Assembly: GCA_009193035.1 (NCBI GenBank)
Contig: SWDT01000079.1
Span: 62,001 to 126,000, forward strand
DNA from: Halicephalobus mephisto
Taxonomy: Eukaryota > Nematoda > Chromadorea > Rhabditida > Panagrolaimidae
Direction of reading: 5' to 3'
Length of the DNA: 64,000 nt
Each line of letters begins with the position of its first letter. The stretch's first letter is position 1. This document shows positions 45,202 through 57,431 of the stretch, piece after piece. The notes beneath the pieces were generated by a model. It was not told the DNA's origin, did no database searches, and saw only the letters and a program-made list of their open reading frames with translations. Both the position numbers and the translations under genes were made by a program.

Positions 45202-48200
45202 TTACATCATTCCAGCTTTTTGCAAATTTTTCTGGATAATCGTGTCGATGACTGAGGAAATCACCAACTGCACTTGATTCGTATCTGTGGCACAAGTTTC
45301 ATGCATGCTGAAACAGTTAATTGATTGTATTCAAGGTTACTTAAAAATTACTAGATGGTTTTCTTATCGGGATGCAAATTGAGCTCGGCGAATTTCATTT
45401 TTATAAAAGCCACAGCTTCATCGTAGTTCTGACCTCCTTCGTAATCGGGGAAGCAGGTGGTGATGTTAACGCGTTGGATTTTCTCCATGAAGAGATCTTT
45501 CTTATTTAAGAAGAGAATCATGGCTGTCTGAAGAAACCAGGAACTGTTGCAGATGGAGCTGAAGAGCTGCATCGACTCTATCATACGGTTCTGCAAGGAC
45601 AAAGTTAGTTTAATTTTTGTTTTACTGAGATACCGTGGTTTCGTCTTCAAATAACACTTGATCGTATTCGCTGATGGCTGTGATGAAGATAATGGCTTCG
45701 ACAGAATCGAAACAATGAATCCTGCAGTTCAGTTTCGTTATAAAAATTAGAAATAAAGATGCGAAATTATCTTGACACAGTTTCAAGAGTCATTTAGAAT
45801 TCTACTTCATGAAGTTTGGAAATTTTCTCGAAAATTCTAGAATGTTCCGAGAATTCCCATATGTTATCAAAAAGCCTCAGCATTGCTCAAGAGATCCTAA
45901 AAGACTCCAGAAGCTTGTTTGTTGTTCTCCAACCTCTAAACTATCCACTAGATTGCTGAAGATTCCACAAACACCTAGTTTTCTCAATATAAAAAATTAC
46001 CATTTACGACGTTCAGATCTCTGCCCTCCGACATCGAAAACTCTGAAATTTGAATTATTTCATTGATTTACTTTCCCCGTAAATGCACATTACTGGTTTT
46101 CCACTCTGTAAAAATCACTGTAGAAGTAAATATTTTCTGTAAAAAAGTGATTCTGCTTTGCAAATTATTTGTCTCTGTTAAAGAAATAGATGGTTCATTC
46201 AACCTGGTCTGATTGCTCTAAGGTAGCCGTTCCCTTCAAGCATTAGTGAGACACTGAAGGATTGATACTTTTCGATGCGCAGACTCAGCTTCCGTATTGT
46301 CATCAATCTTTATTTAAGAAAATTTCTCGCACAACGAAGAATAAAGAAGTAGTGTGCGTAAAAACAAAATTTTGGCTTTATGTGCAACACTGACAAATCG
46401 CTTGGGATTCTCATTCAACTTATTATGTCCCATAAACTTTGCTGGTTTTTTGAAATTTCCTCTACTTATGGATCAAGAATAAGAACTTATTTTGATTGTA
46501 GCACATGATTAACGTTATGCTGTCTAACTTTGTGCAATAGGAAGTTGGTATTATTAAAGAAATCCCTGAATTCATTTCATCTCCGACTGAATTTGTATCA
46601 AATTATTGAGAATATGTTAAGTATTACAAAGCCCATCGTTTCAGGTATGAATTATTGTTATTTTTTGCAGGAAAATGATTTTATTTCCCAAATTTATTAT
46701 TTGTCTCTTTTTAAAAATGACAAACAGTCCATTGGACCTGGTCTGATTGCGACGAGTCATTCGCTTCCTCTCCCCGTGGTGGGGTGGCCGAGTGGTCTAA
46801 GGCGCCAGCTTTAGGCGCTGGTATCTTCGGATGCGCGGGTTCGAATCCCGTCTCCACCAGAATTTTACTTTTTTCGTCCCTCATTCATGCGCAATAATTT
46901 ACCAAAAGTGCTTTTCGAAAACCAAGTCGAAATATGCACCTTGCGCGCAACCTTATGGTGAATTCGTTTATTCTGGTTTATTTGGATTTCTGAAAATGAA
47001 ATTTTCTAGATTTTTTTAAAACTTTTTGTCTATGAGTTGTGAGAAAGGGCGTAATTCAATCATTAACTGTAATTGCAATTATGTGTGACGGAAAATTAAT
47101 TTGCTACTAACCATTCGAAAATTGATTGCAGATATGAATGCGATTTGGAATGACATAATGGGATGATTTAAGGTGCTAAAAAAGCTCATCTGGTGTAGAT
47201 GATCATCTTTAGAGGCATAAAGAGCTGGATAGATTTTAGATGAAATAACAGGAATTAAATTACAGAACAACTTCGAACTACTCACTTGCCCGAATATTAC
47301 GTGCAAGTTGCGAAGTTAATTTCGAGATAGTTATAAATTTAAATGCGAAACTTGTGAGCCAGCCAATTTGGCTGAATATCAAGTGACAGTTGCCAATTTA
47401 ATTTTGATTTCGACATTTGAGGCGCTATAAACTCGTAAATAAAAAACCAACCTAAAATCCAAGTCTTTGATTTTAAATTTCACTTCCACAACTCCGGTAG
47501 TAGCTACTCGAGAATACAGAATGTCCTGCTCCGTTGGTCTGTAGCCAGGTTCGTGGATTCTGCTCACGGAATCCAGAAAACTGAAATTATTTCATCAAAC
47601 GATTTAAAGTAAAAAACAAACTATTTAGCGGAGTCGTTCAACTGGTATTCAGCTCTCATGTCGTAAGCTTTTCGGACATTCTTGTCTCCCCAAAGATTCA
47701 TCAAAGCGTTGGCGACTTCGTCAGTGAAGGGTTGATTTTCTTCCGACTGATCCACGACTTTGAAAATCAGAGCTTTTTCTCGTTCTCTATCCGGATCTTC
47801 CAGCGGAACATGAAGGATGTTATCCATTGCCCTCAGGATCGCAGCCATTGAGGTTACTGTGTTACTGTAGACGACTGCTTTTCTTTCGGCAATTTCCTCT
47901 TCCGAAAATCCATTGCTGTGCAAAATCCTGAAGGTTTTCATTCATTTCAGGGAACTATAAGACTTTTTTGCCGAAGTATAAATAACTATACGAAATTTAA
48001 AAATGATGGAAATTTCCGTAACAAGACCAGCACAAAATCAAAATTGAATTATCGAACATTGGTGCCAATGATGTCAGATTTTTCGTCTAAAAATTAAAAA
48101 ACCCACTGCATCTGCTTGAGTACTGTAGACTTTCCGCATTCTCCAGCTCCTGAAAAAAGTTGATTAAAAATTTTGTATTCTACGATTGGTATACAATTGT

Positions 48201-51200
48201 AAGTACTCTAAGGAAGTTGTACTTTTAAATAACTCTCATTCATCAAATATCGAATGAATATTTGTAATTATTTTTTGTTGGATGTAAATGAAGTTGATAT
48301 TTTCTTTGACATCAATGAGGAGTAAAGTTAAGAATGATTTTCATCGAGGAACATAACATTCAAGAATTGTGCTTACGTAATAGGGAATTTTCTAGTTTGA
48401 TATTTTTAAATAACTTCCTGCACCTTTTAAAAGATAAAAAGTGGTTTTTGTTTTGTGATGAAATTGGATTACAAGTTTTGGTACCATGTTGTGAGGTTTA
48501 TTACTTTGTTTTTACAAAACAAAAAGTGGTCTTTATTACGCTGTAGAAGGAAATTTCAAACATTGACGTTCTATTCCAAAACTTACTTTACTTTCTTTAA
48601 AATAAGAAAACTGGCCCCTATCATGCTATGAAATTAGGTTTCAAGTTTTTGTATTTTCTTTAAAAACTTATTTGACTTTCTTTAATGAAAGAAAAGCATT
48701 TCCTATCGTGTCATAAAGGTACGTTCTAATCTTTGGTGTTCTGTTTCAAAACCCACTTTCACGAGAAATATGTGAAATTTTTCCCTCGTATTTGAAAACC
48801 TTTGGTCTCTAAGACTACTACAGTTTTCAATCATACAAACGATAAAAGTTAATATCACAAAGGAAGAATTATCAAAATCCGATTAATATTGGAATTATTG
48901 CATTTTAGAGAAGTTTACAAATCACTGTAGTTCTTTCGAATACAGGATGGATTTTCATAATTCTTTTTTATTAAATTTAAATTACTATTTTATTCTATAG
49001 CAGAAAGTAATGAAATTTAAAGCGTTTAAAAGGAAAAGATAACATTTGGAAGTTTTTACACTGTAGAAGTTTTGAAATTTGGCATCTTGTTCTAAACTCC
49101 ACATATTTCTAAAAGAAAGTGTTCCCCATCACTGTGAAGCTAGATTTCAAGTTTTAGTGTCCTACCCAAAGCTCATTTTATTCATCTTTGAAAAGAAGAA
49201 AACTTCCCTCATGTAACGAAATTAGTCTTTATGTTTTGACGTCTTATACTAAAGACCACTTTACTCATCTTTAAAAGGAGAAAGGTGTTCCCTCTCATTA
49301 GAAAAGTTAGATTTCAAGTTGTACTGTTCTGTCCCAATAATTACTTATTTACAAAAGAAGAAAACTGTTTCTCTATGTTACAAAGTTAGTCCTTATGTTT
49401 TGACGTCTTACGCTAAAGACCATTTTACTCATCTTTAAAGAAGAAAGGTGTTCCCCCATGTTGCCTGACTAGGTTCTGTGCTTTGACATCTTATTTCAAA
49501 AATCACTGTACTCGTCCTCAAAAGAAGTGTTCCGTCTTATTAGAAAAATTACTTTGTATTGTTTAAAGGATCAATTTGCCTATTTTTAAGAAGGAAAGTC
49601 TTCCCCCACACCCCTTAAAATCCTTAATATTTAATCCTACTGTAATTGTCATCACAATAAGAAGGAAAGACACCTGAAAGCAGCAATATTATTGAAATCC
49701 ATTCAGTGTTGTTGACTTATGGGAATTCAAAGAATGACTCTTCTTTGAACAAATTGTGTAATTCCGACCATATTTAGGCATCTATTTTACATCGTTATTT
49801 TTAATCAAATTTATGCTCCATTATTCTGGAAAATTAAATTTTTCCAGTATCCCAGACATTGCTTACGTCGCAGTAACAAAAAGCGAAAATAAACTTAATA
49901 ATTAAAAAATGGACCTGTATTTACTCATTTCCGATTCCCACCCCATTCATCACAAACCTCAGGGACTACAGAGGCACTCTTTAAGCCTATAATCACCCGT
50001 GAAACAGAGGTAAACGTCCGTTTCGCCCCCGGCAAAGTAACACTGTGAGAATAAGGAAAGCACATGATCGATTAGCCTCAGGCAACTTGTGAGAATGACT
50101 TTTACGTTTCACGAAAAGACGTTAATTAAAAAATACATAATAGAGGTAATTAATGCTTATACATTGTGAAAATTAACAATTATCAAGAATATTAAAAATT
50201 GTAAAAAATTAAAGTTTCGAAATTTCCTTGAATCAACAAAAATTTTAGTCACAAGAATCAAAAAGAATAATTCAACTTAAATTTCTGTAATTTTCCAGTT
50301 GGGATCGAAAAAGTGAAATTCTACATTGATTCTAGAAGGTTCTAAAATGATAAACAATAAAAATTACCTAGTTGCGAATTTTTAAAAATTTCCACTTAGG
50401 ACCAAAAGTTAAAAATCAAACTTTTTGCTTAATTCTCGAAAGTTGTAAAATTATTACCATTGTAAAAATTTACACAATAAAGTGTTTAAAAAGTAATTTC
50501 GACGAGAATTTTCCATTCAAGACCAAACATTAAAAAATATTCCTTGTGTACGTAATTTTCCTAAAACGCTCAATGGAGCCTAAACAATTCCAGAAGCTTA
50601 GATGATGCTCTCTAATCTTACTAGTATACAGTAAGTGGGCTTCCAGAAAACTAGTTTTTTTACTTATTTCGCAAAACAAAAAATATATCATTAAAAAATT
50701 CAAAAAAATTTTTGTGAAATTTTTTGCAGATGAACTTTTGGGAATTGAGCTAGACTACAGAGAAATTTTAGTTTTGAATAATTTCGTAATTTTGCATGAT
50801 TTTAAAATTAAATTGTTTTAAAATATATTCTGTCCAGGATTTAAGATGTTTTAGAAGATTATATAGGGTATAGAATCCTGCATCTACTTTTCAGGGTTAA
50901 CGGTTATATATAAAACATTTTTATATTGAAAATATCCTAACTAACCCCAAAGACTTCTGTTAAAGAAAAATTAATTTATTTTTAAAATTCACTTAAAACT
51001 AGTGCTACGAAAGTATTTCAACACGAGTTTTCAGAATTTGATAGGAATCAATTATGTGACGATTTCGTAAGTTTGTGCCATTTCGAAATAGTTTTTAGAA
51101 ATATATTCTGTTTAGAGAAGTATAGGATCTTCTATCATACGGTTACATAGGGTACACTACCCCCTATCTACTCTCGAGGATTACTTATTATATATGGAAG

Positions 51201-51700
51201 TGTTTAAAAATATTAACTAGATCCTAAATATCCTAAAATCTCTTGTCTGAGAAGAATTAGTTCACTAATAAGATGAAACTAAGCCTATTATCACGAAATG
51301 GTCTCAACACGAGTTTTCAGAACTTGATAGGGATCAATTATCTGACGATTTCGTAAGTTTGTGCCATTTCGAAATAGTTTTTAGAAATATATTCTGTTTA
51401 GAGAAGTATAGGATCTTCTATCATAGGGTTACATAGGGTACACTACCCCATATCTACTCTCGAGGATTACTTATTATATATGGAAGTGTTTAAAAATATT
51501 AACTAGATCCTAAATATCCTAAACTATCTTATTGGAAACAAATTATTTTTAAAAATTGAAAAAGACGAACCTAAAAGAAGCAACTTGATGATGGCAGAAG
51601 CAGCCCGTTTATCCTGATTGAGCTGTTTTTCGATAGCTTTTGATTTCTGTTGTTGTTCCCTAGCTTCCTCTGATTGACAGGAGCTCATCAAGCCCCCCAT
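45202..51700 (-). CDS. odr-3: Heterotrimeric G-protein alpha subunit, ODR-3-like (360 aa)
   Basis: A membrane-attached GTPase; in C. elegans ODR-3 couples olfactory receptors in sensory cilia. Eight exons on the minus strand: 51700-51571, 48149-48107, 47927-47622, 47580-47452, 46042-46001, 45721-45634, 45590-45352 and 45307-45202. All splice phases close and the total of 360 aa is normal. GTPase motifs: GAGECGKST (residues 44-52), RVATTG (switch I), DVGGQRSERRKW (from 206), FLNKKDLF and ETCATDTNQV. The P-loop Cys and the C-terminus QKNLQKAGMM are, as far as I recall, those of ODR-3, distinct from Gi, Gq and Gs ends. Gly2 would be myristoylated; the palmitoylable Cys is at position 8, four residues later than in C. 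elegans. Intron 1 is 3.4 kb and repeat-rich. Intron 4 contains a tRNA-Leu gene on the other strand. Confidence 0.92.
46198..46295 (+). pseudogene. tRNA-Leu pseudogene with shared 5' flank
   Basis: The flank ACCTGGTCTGATTGC at about 46202 is the same as that before the intact tRNA (46736-46750). After it come decayed tRNA pieces: GATACTTTTCGATGCGC corresponds to GGTATCTTCGGATGCGC of the intact gene. The acceptor stem and T arm cannot fold. Confidence 0.6.
46778..46859 (+). tRNA. tRNA-Leu, anticodon TAG
   Basis: The acceptor stem GGTGGGG pairs with CTCCACC (one G-T pair), the anticodon stem CCAGC with GCTGG around loop TTTAGGC, and the T stem GCGGG with CCCGT. The A box (TGGCCGAGTGG) and B box (GGTTCGAAT) are intact, and there is a long variable arm (TATCTTCGGATGC), as in Leu tRNAs. 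A T run (46869-46874) terminates transcription. The gene lies in intron 4 of odr-3, on the opposite strand. Confidence 0.95.
48550..49640. repeat. Degenerate repeat array in odr-3 intron 1
   Basis: About ten diverged units of roughly 90-120 bp share parts of GAAAGGTGTTCCC, GTTTTGACGTCTTA and AAGACCACTTTACTCATC. The period is irregular. It is unrelated to the other repeats in the window as far as I can see. Confidence 0.5.
50995..51530. repeat. Two tandem copies of a 230-290 bp repeat in odr-3 intron 1
   Basis: Copies at about 51011-51236 and 51295-51525 share AACACGAGTTTTCAGAA, TCAATTATCTGACGATTTCG, GAGAAGTATAGGATCTTCTA and CTAGATCCTAAATATCCTAA with few differences. The same repeat recurs at 61160-61520 in the nrx-1 region. 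Confidence 0.8.
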
Positions 51701-51984
51701 CTTTCTTCCTTCGGATTCAGATGCAAATAAGCATCAGTGTGAAAAAATACAAATTTACCCAAATTTTTGAGTTTTTATTGTACTCGTCGGATCTGGCAGG
51801 AAACAAAAAACAGACCTGGAAATATTTTAAAATAACCTTTTCAGTCCTCACGAAAGTGCTTATTTAAAGCAAATTTTAAAATAAATCATGCTATTATATA
51901 ATTTAGAAATAATATGCTGCTCTAAATTTTTCTAAAAATTTGTAAATTTTAGATATAAGAACATTTTAAAAATTTTGGAAGATT

Positions 51985-52345
51985 AAAGCGGATTTTGGAA
52001 GTTTATATAAGAGTTTAGAAGTTTATATAGGATTCTAGAAGTTTATACAGGATTCTAGAAGTTTATATAGGATTCTAAAAAGTATTATAAGATTCTGGAA
52101 AACACTATAAGGTTCTGAAAAGTACTATAAGATTCTAGAAAATACTATAAGGTTCTAGAAAGTACTATAAGATTCTGGAAGTTTATATAGGATTCTAAAA
52201 AGTACTATAAAATTCTAGAAAACACTATAAGGTTCTGAAAAGTACTATAAGAATCTGGAAAATACTATAAGGTTCTGAAAAGTACTATAAGATTCTAAAA
52301 AGTACTATAAGGTTCTAGAAAGTACTATGAGATTCTGAAAACTTT
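51985..52345. repeat. 22-bp minisatellite upstream of odr-3
   Basis: About sixteen units of the form AAGTACTATAAGATTCTAGA, alternating GATTCTGG, GGTTCTGA and GATTCTAA, lie about 0.3 kb upstream of the odr-3 start codon. The array fades into related degenerate sequence up to about 52900. Confidence 0.75.
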
Positions 52346-53024
52346 CATAGAATTACAGAAGATTCTCGAAATTTCTCCCCAAGATTCTGGAAGATTCTCG
52401 AAATTTCAGACTCTTCCATTGACTTCTAAAAACTTCTGTGGAATTTCCAAAGATTCTAAAAGCTGTGTCATTGAATTTCGAAAATCCCCAGAAGAGTTTC
52501 AAAGACTTCAGAAGCTTCTGAAAATCTCCCTTATTACCTTCAGGAAATCCTTGAGGATTCTAGAAGCTTTAATGAAATTTTCGGAATTTCAAACTTAATT
52601 ATGGAAGCTTCTAAAAATTCCAAACATTGTCACTAGAGGATTCTGAAGGACCCCAGAGGTATCTAAGAATTTTTAGGATTATCTTCATGGAATTCTGAAG
52701 ATCCTTCAGGGATTCAGAAAGTTGTAAAATTTTTTATTAGAATTTTGAAATTTCTAAAAATTCGAAACATTGTCACTAGAGGATTCTAAAGGACTCCAGA
52801 AGTTTGTAGAAATTTTTAGGATTATCTTCATGGGATTCTGAAGATCCTTAGAGCTTTTAGAAAGTTGTAATGTTTTACAAACTTCTGAAAATTACAAATA
52901 TTGACTTTCTGTGATCCTAAAAATCCAAAAATTGTAAGTAAATTCTAAAACTTTAAAAACTTCGAACATTAAAAATATTCAGAAAATGAACAAAATCAAT
53001 TTCGAACAAAAGTGGAAAGTTGGT

Positions 53025-53215
53025 ACTCACGAGAGAATGGGAAAAGGGGCACACGTGCCTGCGCGAGTGGAAATAACTGGTCTCCTGGGGCAAGTTTGGC
53101 GTTGGCGAAGAAATAGGTAAGTCGGATAGGTAAGTCGGACAGGTAAGTAATCACCTTAGCGACTGGCAGCCCCTCGAGAAACGGAAAACTGCCTAAGGCT
53201 CTTTGAAGCAAATAA
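53025..53215. promoter_or_regulatory. G/C-rich block upstream of odr-3, possible promoter
   Basis: In otherwise very A/T-rich DNA this 190-bp block is G/C-rich. It contains GGGGCACACGTGCCTGCGCG (an E-box-like CACGTG inside) and three copies of GGTAAGTCGGA or similar. It lies 1.3 kb before the odr-3 ATG and could hold its distal promoter or an upstream non-coding exon. This is inference from composition only. Confidence 0.3.
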
Positions 53216-53399
53216 AAACATTAATAAAGCTGGTTCAGTGAATAGAAAAGATCTTATTCAATGGGATCTCCGGAAGGATTTAAACGAATAAATCCGACGT
53301 TTGAGTAATCCTTGTCAAAAATTTAAAGAATCAGATTATTGTGGAAATTAGAAACGGGTTTTATTACGAAACTGTTTCGTCAGGATTTCTGGGATTTTT

Positions 53400-54640
53400 A
53401 AACTTCCGGACTTTGGCATTTCGCAGGACTTTAAAACTCAAAAATGGACTTTGAAAAATCTAAAAAACTCTGAAACTATGCAATTTTCAAAAATTTCAGA
53501 AGTTTTTAGAAATTTCCACAAAATTCGAAAAAATTTCAAAAATAATTTTCGAAATTTCTAAAAAATTTCAGAAACTTTAGGAATTTTGAAAAATTTTAAA
53601 TTTTAAAAATATTTTTTGAAATTTTTACAAAATCCTCAAAATTTTTTAAATTTTCAAAAAATTCTAAAATTTTTAAAATTTTTATAAAATATAAAACTTT
53701 CCAGGAAGTTATAAGATTTCGAAATTTCCTAAGAAATTCAGAAAAATTTACAAAGTATTTCATGAGAGATTGGAAAATTTTAGGATTCTGGGAATTTTCA
53801 CAGAAATACGGAGTGTTCCAAAAAGTGTCGATGAAATTTTGGAAGTTTTAAAAAATTTGAAAATTTATTTTAGAAAAATTTCGAAATTTCTATAAAATTT
53901 TAAAAAATTTCAGAATCTTCAAAAAAATCCAAAAATCTTTAAAAAATTATGTTTAAATAAATTTAAAAATAAACGTTTTTAAATTTTTTTAAAATGGATT
54001 TTCAGAATTTTAAATAATTTTAAAGTCTTCCGAAAGGTACTGTAGAATCTTCGAAAATTTCAGAATCTTCAAGAATCTGAGAAATTCCAATGTAAAGTTT
54101 AATAACTTTGAAAAAACGAGTTATTCAAAAACAAAAACTTCATCTGAAGGCTCAAATTATAGATAATTACTCTTTTTTGGACTTTGAACAGATGGTATTT
54201 TAGGCATTAATAAGAAAATCTAAGAAAAATAAAAAAAAATAAAAAAAATAAAAAAAAATTTATAAATTTTAAAAATTAAAAAAATAAAAAAAAATTAATA
54301 AATTTAAAAAAAATAAAAAATAATTTGTGCAATTTTAAATCTACAGTAAGTTTGGAAAATTTGAATTAATGGATTTCAAAAATAAGAACAAACAGGTGAA
54401 AAAAATTATTTTTTGTCGTCATAAAATAAAGTCCATGTTGAAACTTATAAATTATTTAAAATATTGTTAAAATTAAAAATGAATTTTAATGAAAATTGTC
54501 TCAAAAAAGTTCCTTAATTTTTTATGAAGTTAAAAAATTAAATTTTGGAAGTTCACACTGGATTCTGGAAAATTACAGAAATTGTCGAATTTTAGAAGCT
54601 TCTAAGAAATTCTAAAGAAGTTTAAATTTTTATTCAATTT
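53400..54640. other. A/T low-complexity spacer
   Basis: Degenerate A/T-rich units (GAAATTTCTA, AAAATTTC) and poly-A/AT runs at 54220-54330. No gene is seen. Confidence 0.4.
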
Positions 54641-55200
54641 TGTAAAATTATAAAAATTTGTATAAGATATTGAAAAAATTCAGAGATATCTTTGAAATTC
54701 TAAAAAAGTTAAAATTTTTATTCAATTTTGTAAAATCTAAAAATTTCCACTGGATTCTGAAAAGTTCTAAAATCTTTTGTAAGATTTTTGAAAAATTAAA
54801 ATTTTTTATTCAATTTTATAAAGTTCTAAAAATTTGCATGATACTAAAAAAATTCAGAGATATCTTTGAAATTCTGAAGAAGTTTAAATTTTTATTCAAT
54901 TTTATAAAGTTCTAAAAATTTCCACTGGATTCTAAAAAGTTCTAAAACCTTTTGTAAGATTTTTGAAAAATTAAAAACTTTTATTCAATTTTATAAAATT
55001 CTAAAAATTTGCATGATACTGAAAAAATTCAGAGATATCTTTGAAATTCTGAAAAAGTTTAAATTTTTATTCAATTTTGTAAAATTCTGAAAATTTTCAC
55101 TGGATTCTGAAGAATTAAAAAATTTCCACCGGATTCTGAAAAGTTCCAGGAACTGTGAAGTTATAAAAAAGTCCAAAATTTTATTTAATTTTGTAGAATT
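54640..55200. repeat. Tandem repeat of about 175 bp, three copies
   Basis: Each unit contains ATTCAGAGATATCTTTGAAA followed by TTTTTATTCAATTTT; the marks occur near 54680, 54855 and 55029. Short open frames here in either strand are by-products of the repeat. Confidence 0.65.
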
Positions 55201-55439
55201 TTAAAAATTTCTAAAAATTAAAAAATTTTCAGATTTTCAAGTTTCTGAATTTCCCTCATTTTAAAATTCTTTAATAAATTGAAATATATTTTGTGATATT
55301 CTTCTTCTACTGGAAAATGAACGACTTTCATAATTTTCACTTGCATAACGAAGAAAAATCGGGACACATTGAGAATCCTAACTTCGTTAAAGACCCGAAT
55401 TACCATCGCCGTTCGTGTTCAAGAGACCCTTAATTTGGC

Positions 55440-56200
55440 TGTACGGCATTTGCTCCTTCTATTTCGCAAAGTTATCTCATTTATTTCATTTTATATTGAT
55501 TTTTTGTAGTTAAATTAATATTTCAGTTAAAAAATTTCGAAATCAATGGAAATCAAAAAATTTTAAAAACATAAACTTGTACAACATTTACTTATTATTT
55601 CGCAAAATTCATTTCATTTTTATATTGATTCTTTTATAACTAAATTAACTCAATATCTTAGTTAAGAAAAAATTAATTTAAAAAGAATTTCGAAATCAGT
55701 GGAAATCAAAAAATTAAAAAAACATGAACTTGTACAACATTTACTCTTTTTATTTCACAAAATTTACCTCATTTATTTCATTTTTATATTGATTCTTTTA
55801 TAACTAAATTAACTCAATATCTTAGTTAAGAAAAAATCAATTTAAAAAGAATTTCGAAATCAGTGGAAATTGAAAAAGAGGAAAAACGGATCTGTACAAC
55901 ATTTATTCTTTTTATTTCACAAAATTTACCTCATTTATTTCATTTTTATATTGATTATTTGTAGTTAAATAACTCAATATCTTAGTTAAGAAAAAATTAA
56001 TCTTGAAAAATTTCGAAATCAGTGGAAATCAAAAAATTAAAAAAACATGAACTTGTACAACATTTACTCTTTTTATTTCACAAAATTTATTTCGTTTTTA
56101 TATTGATTTTTTGTAGTTAAATTAATATTTCAGTTAAGAAAAAATTAATCTTGAAAAATTTTGAAATCAGTGGAAACTGAAAAGGAAAAAATCAGGAAGC
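55440..56200. repeat. Tandem repeat of about 150 bp, about five copies
   Basis: Units share TTTATATTGATTCTTTTATA or a similar stretch, AACTCAATATCTTAGTTAAG, TTTCGAAATCAGTGGAAATC and CATGAACTTGTACAACATTT. Flanking sequences at both ends contain GTACGGC or CGTACAGCCC followed or preceded by CTTAATT (55440 and 56226, inverted), so the array may sit between inverted ends of an element. Confidence 0.65.
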
Positions 56201-56499
56201 AAATGTCGCTGGAAGGCAACCGTCGTACAGCCCTTAATTTTCTGTTCTGAATTAAGCTTTTTGTCCAAGGCTAAAATTTCGAAATTTCCATGTCAATCAA
56301 CACTGGATTTGGATTTAAAATAAATTTTTATTCAAACAAAAACCAATTTTGTACATTTAAATTAATATCTGATGAACGGAATGGTTTTGAGCTCGAAAAA
56401 AACAAAAAACTAATTGAGCAAACATAATTTTGCCGAATTTCGAGGATTTCAAAATAAAAATAAAAATAAAATTTTGCACTTTGCCCTCAACATTGGCGC

Positions 56500-56840
56500 A
56501 AATCGGATAGTTAAGATTTTAAAAAAAATTTAATTTTGAAAATTATTATTTTTAAAAAAAACTTAATTTAAAAAATTATTATTTTTAAAGAATTTTTTAA
56601 AATCATCATTTTTAAAAAAAATTTAATTTTAAAAATTATTATTTTTAAAGATTTTTTTAAAATCATCATTTTTAAAATTTTTTAATTTAAATTTTCAAAA
56701 ATTGTTATTTTTAAAATTAAAAAATGATGATTTCAAAAATATCGTTTTTTTTTTAAATTTAAATTTCTAAAAATTGTTATTTTTAAAATTTTTTAATTTA
56801 AATTTCTAAAAATTGTTATTTTTAAATTTCTTTATAAGTA
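56500..56840. repeat. AAATTATTATTTTTAAA-type simple repeat
   Basis: Irregular units of about 40-60 bp built from AAAAATTATTATTTTTAAAG and TCATCATTTTTAAAA. Low complexity, no coding content. Confidence 0.5.
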
Positions 56841-57099
56841 ATAAATAAGGATGTAATTATGGTATTGAACATAATGAATGCTGTTATTTTTGGTTTTATG
56901 TGGTGGAAAATTGATTCGCAGTTGTTGGGGAACTTTAAAAATTTTCTTCAAATATGTATTTAAATTAAGTTAATAAGATTTTTTAAATGTGAAAAATTCT
57001 CCATTTTGGATCCTTGTTTTATGACAGGACCATACGGTAGGATTAAAATTATGGAAATTAAATCGAAGAACGATTTTAAACTTGTCGATCCGTCCGAAA

Positions 57100-57375
57100 G
57101 TTGCGAAATTTAATTTCGAAATTTCATAATTTAAGTATGGAAGCTGCCAGAATATTGCGTGCAAGTTGCGAAATTAATTTAGATTTCGAAACCGGCATTC
57201 CAGATATAGAATTAGTCGATTCGCCCCAAGGTTGCCCGCAAACTGCAGATTTAAATTTAAAACATGTTAATATATTTAAATATTGCCCGCAAGCTGCGGA
57301 ATTTAATTTTAAAATTTCGTAATTTAGATAAATAACTATCCGGGCTGCGTGAATGTTGCGTGCAAACTGCAAATT
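57100..57375. repeat. Degenerate repeat with TTGCGTGCAAGTTGCGAAATT units
   Basis: Units near 57155, 57228, 57285 and 57350 have TTGCGTGCAAGTTGCG, TTGCCCGCAAACTGC, TTGCCCGCAAGCTGCG and TTGCGTGCAAACTGC. The same core occurs in the tandem array at 14170-14620 and singly near 46940 and 47300. The array lies just past the nrx-1 stop codon. Confidence 0.55.
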
Positions 57376-57431
57376 TTACTTCAATATTGATTTTAAAATC
57401 CTCAAAAACTTCGGCATTGTTCATATTTTGG

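Noticed and set aside
52996..53211. 71-codon minus-strand frame upstream of odr-3
   Set aside because: Lies in a G/C-rich block with tandem GGTAAGTCGGA units. No family, no splice link to odr-3 could be shown.
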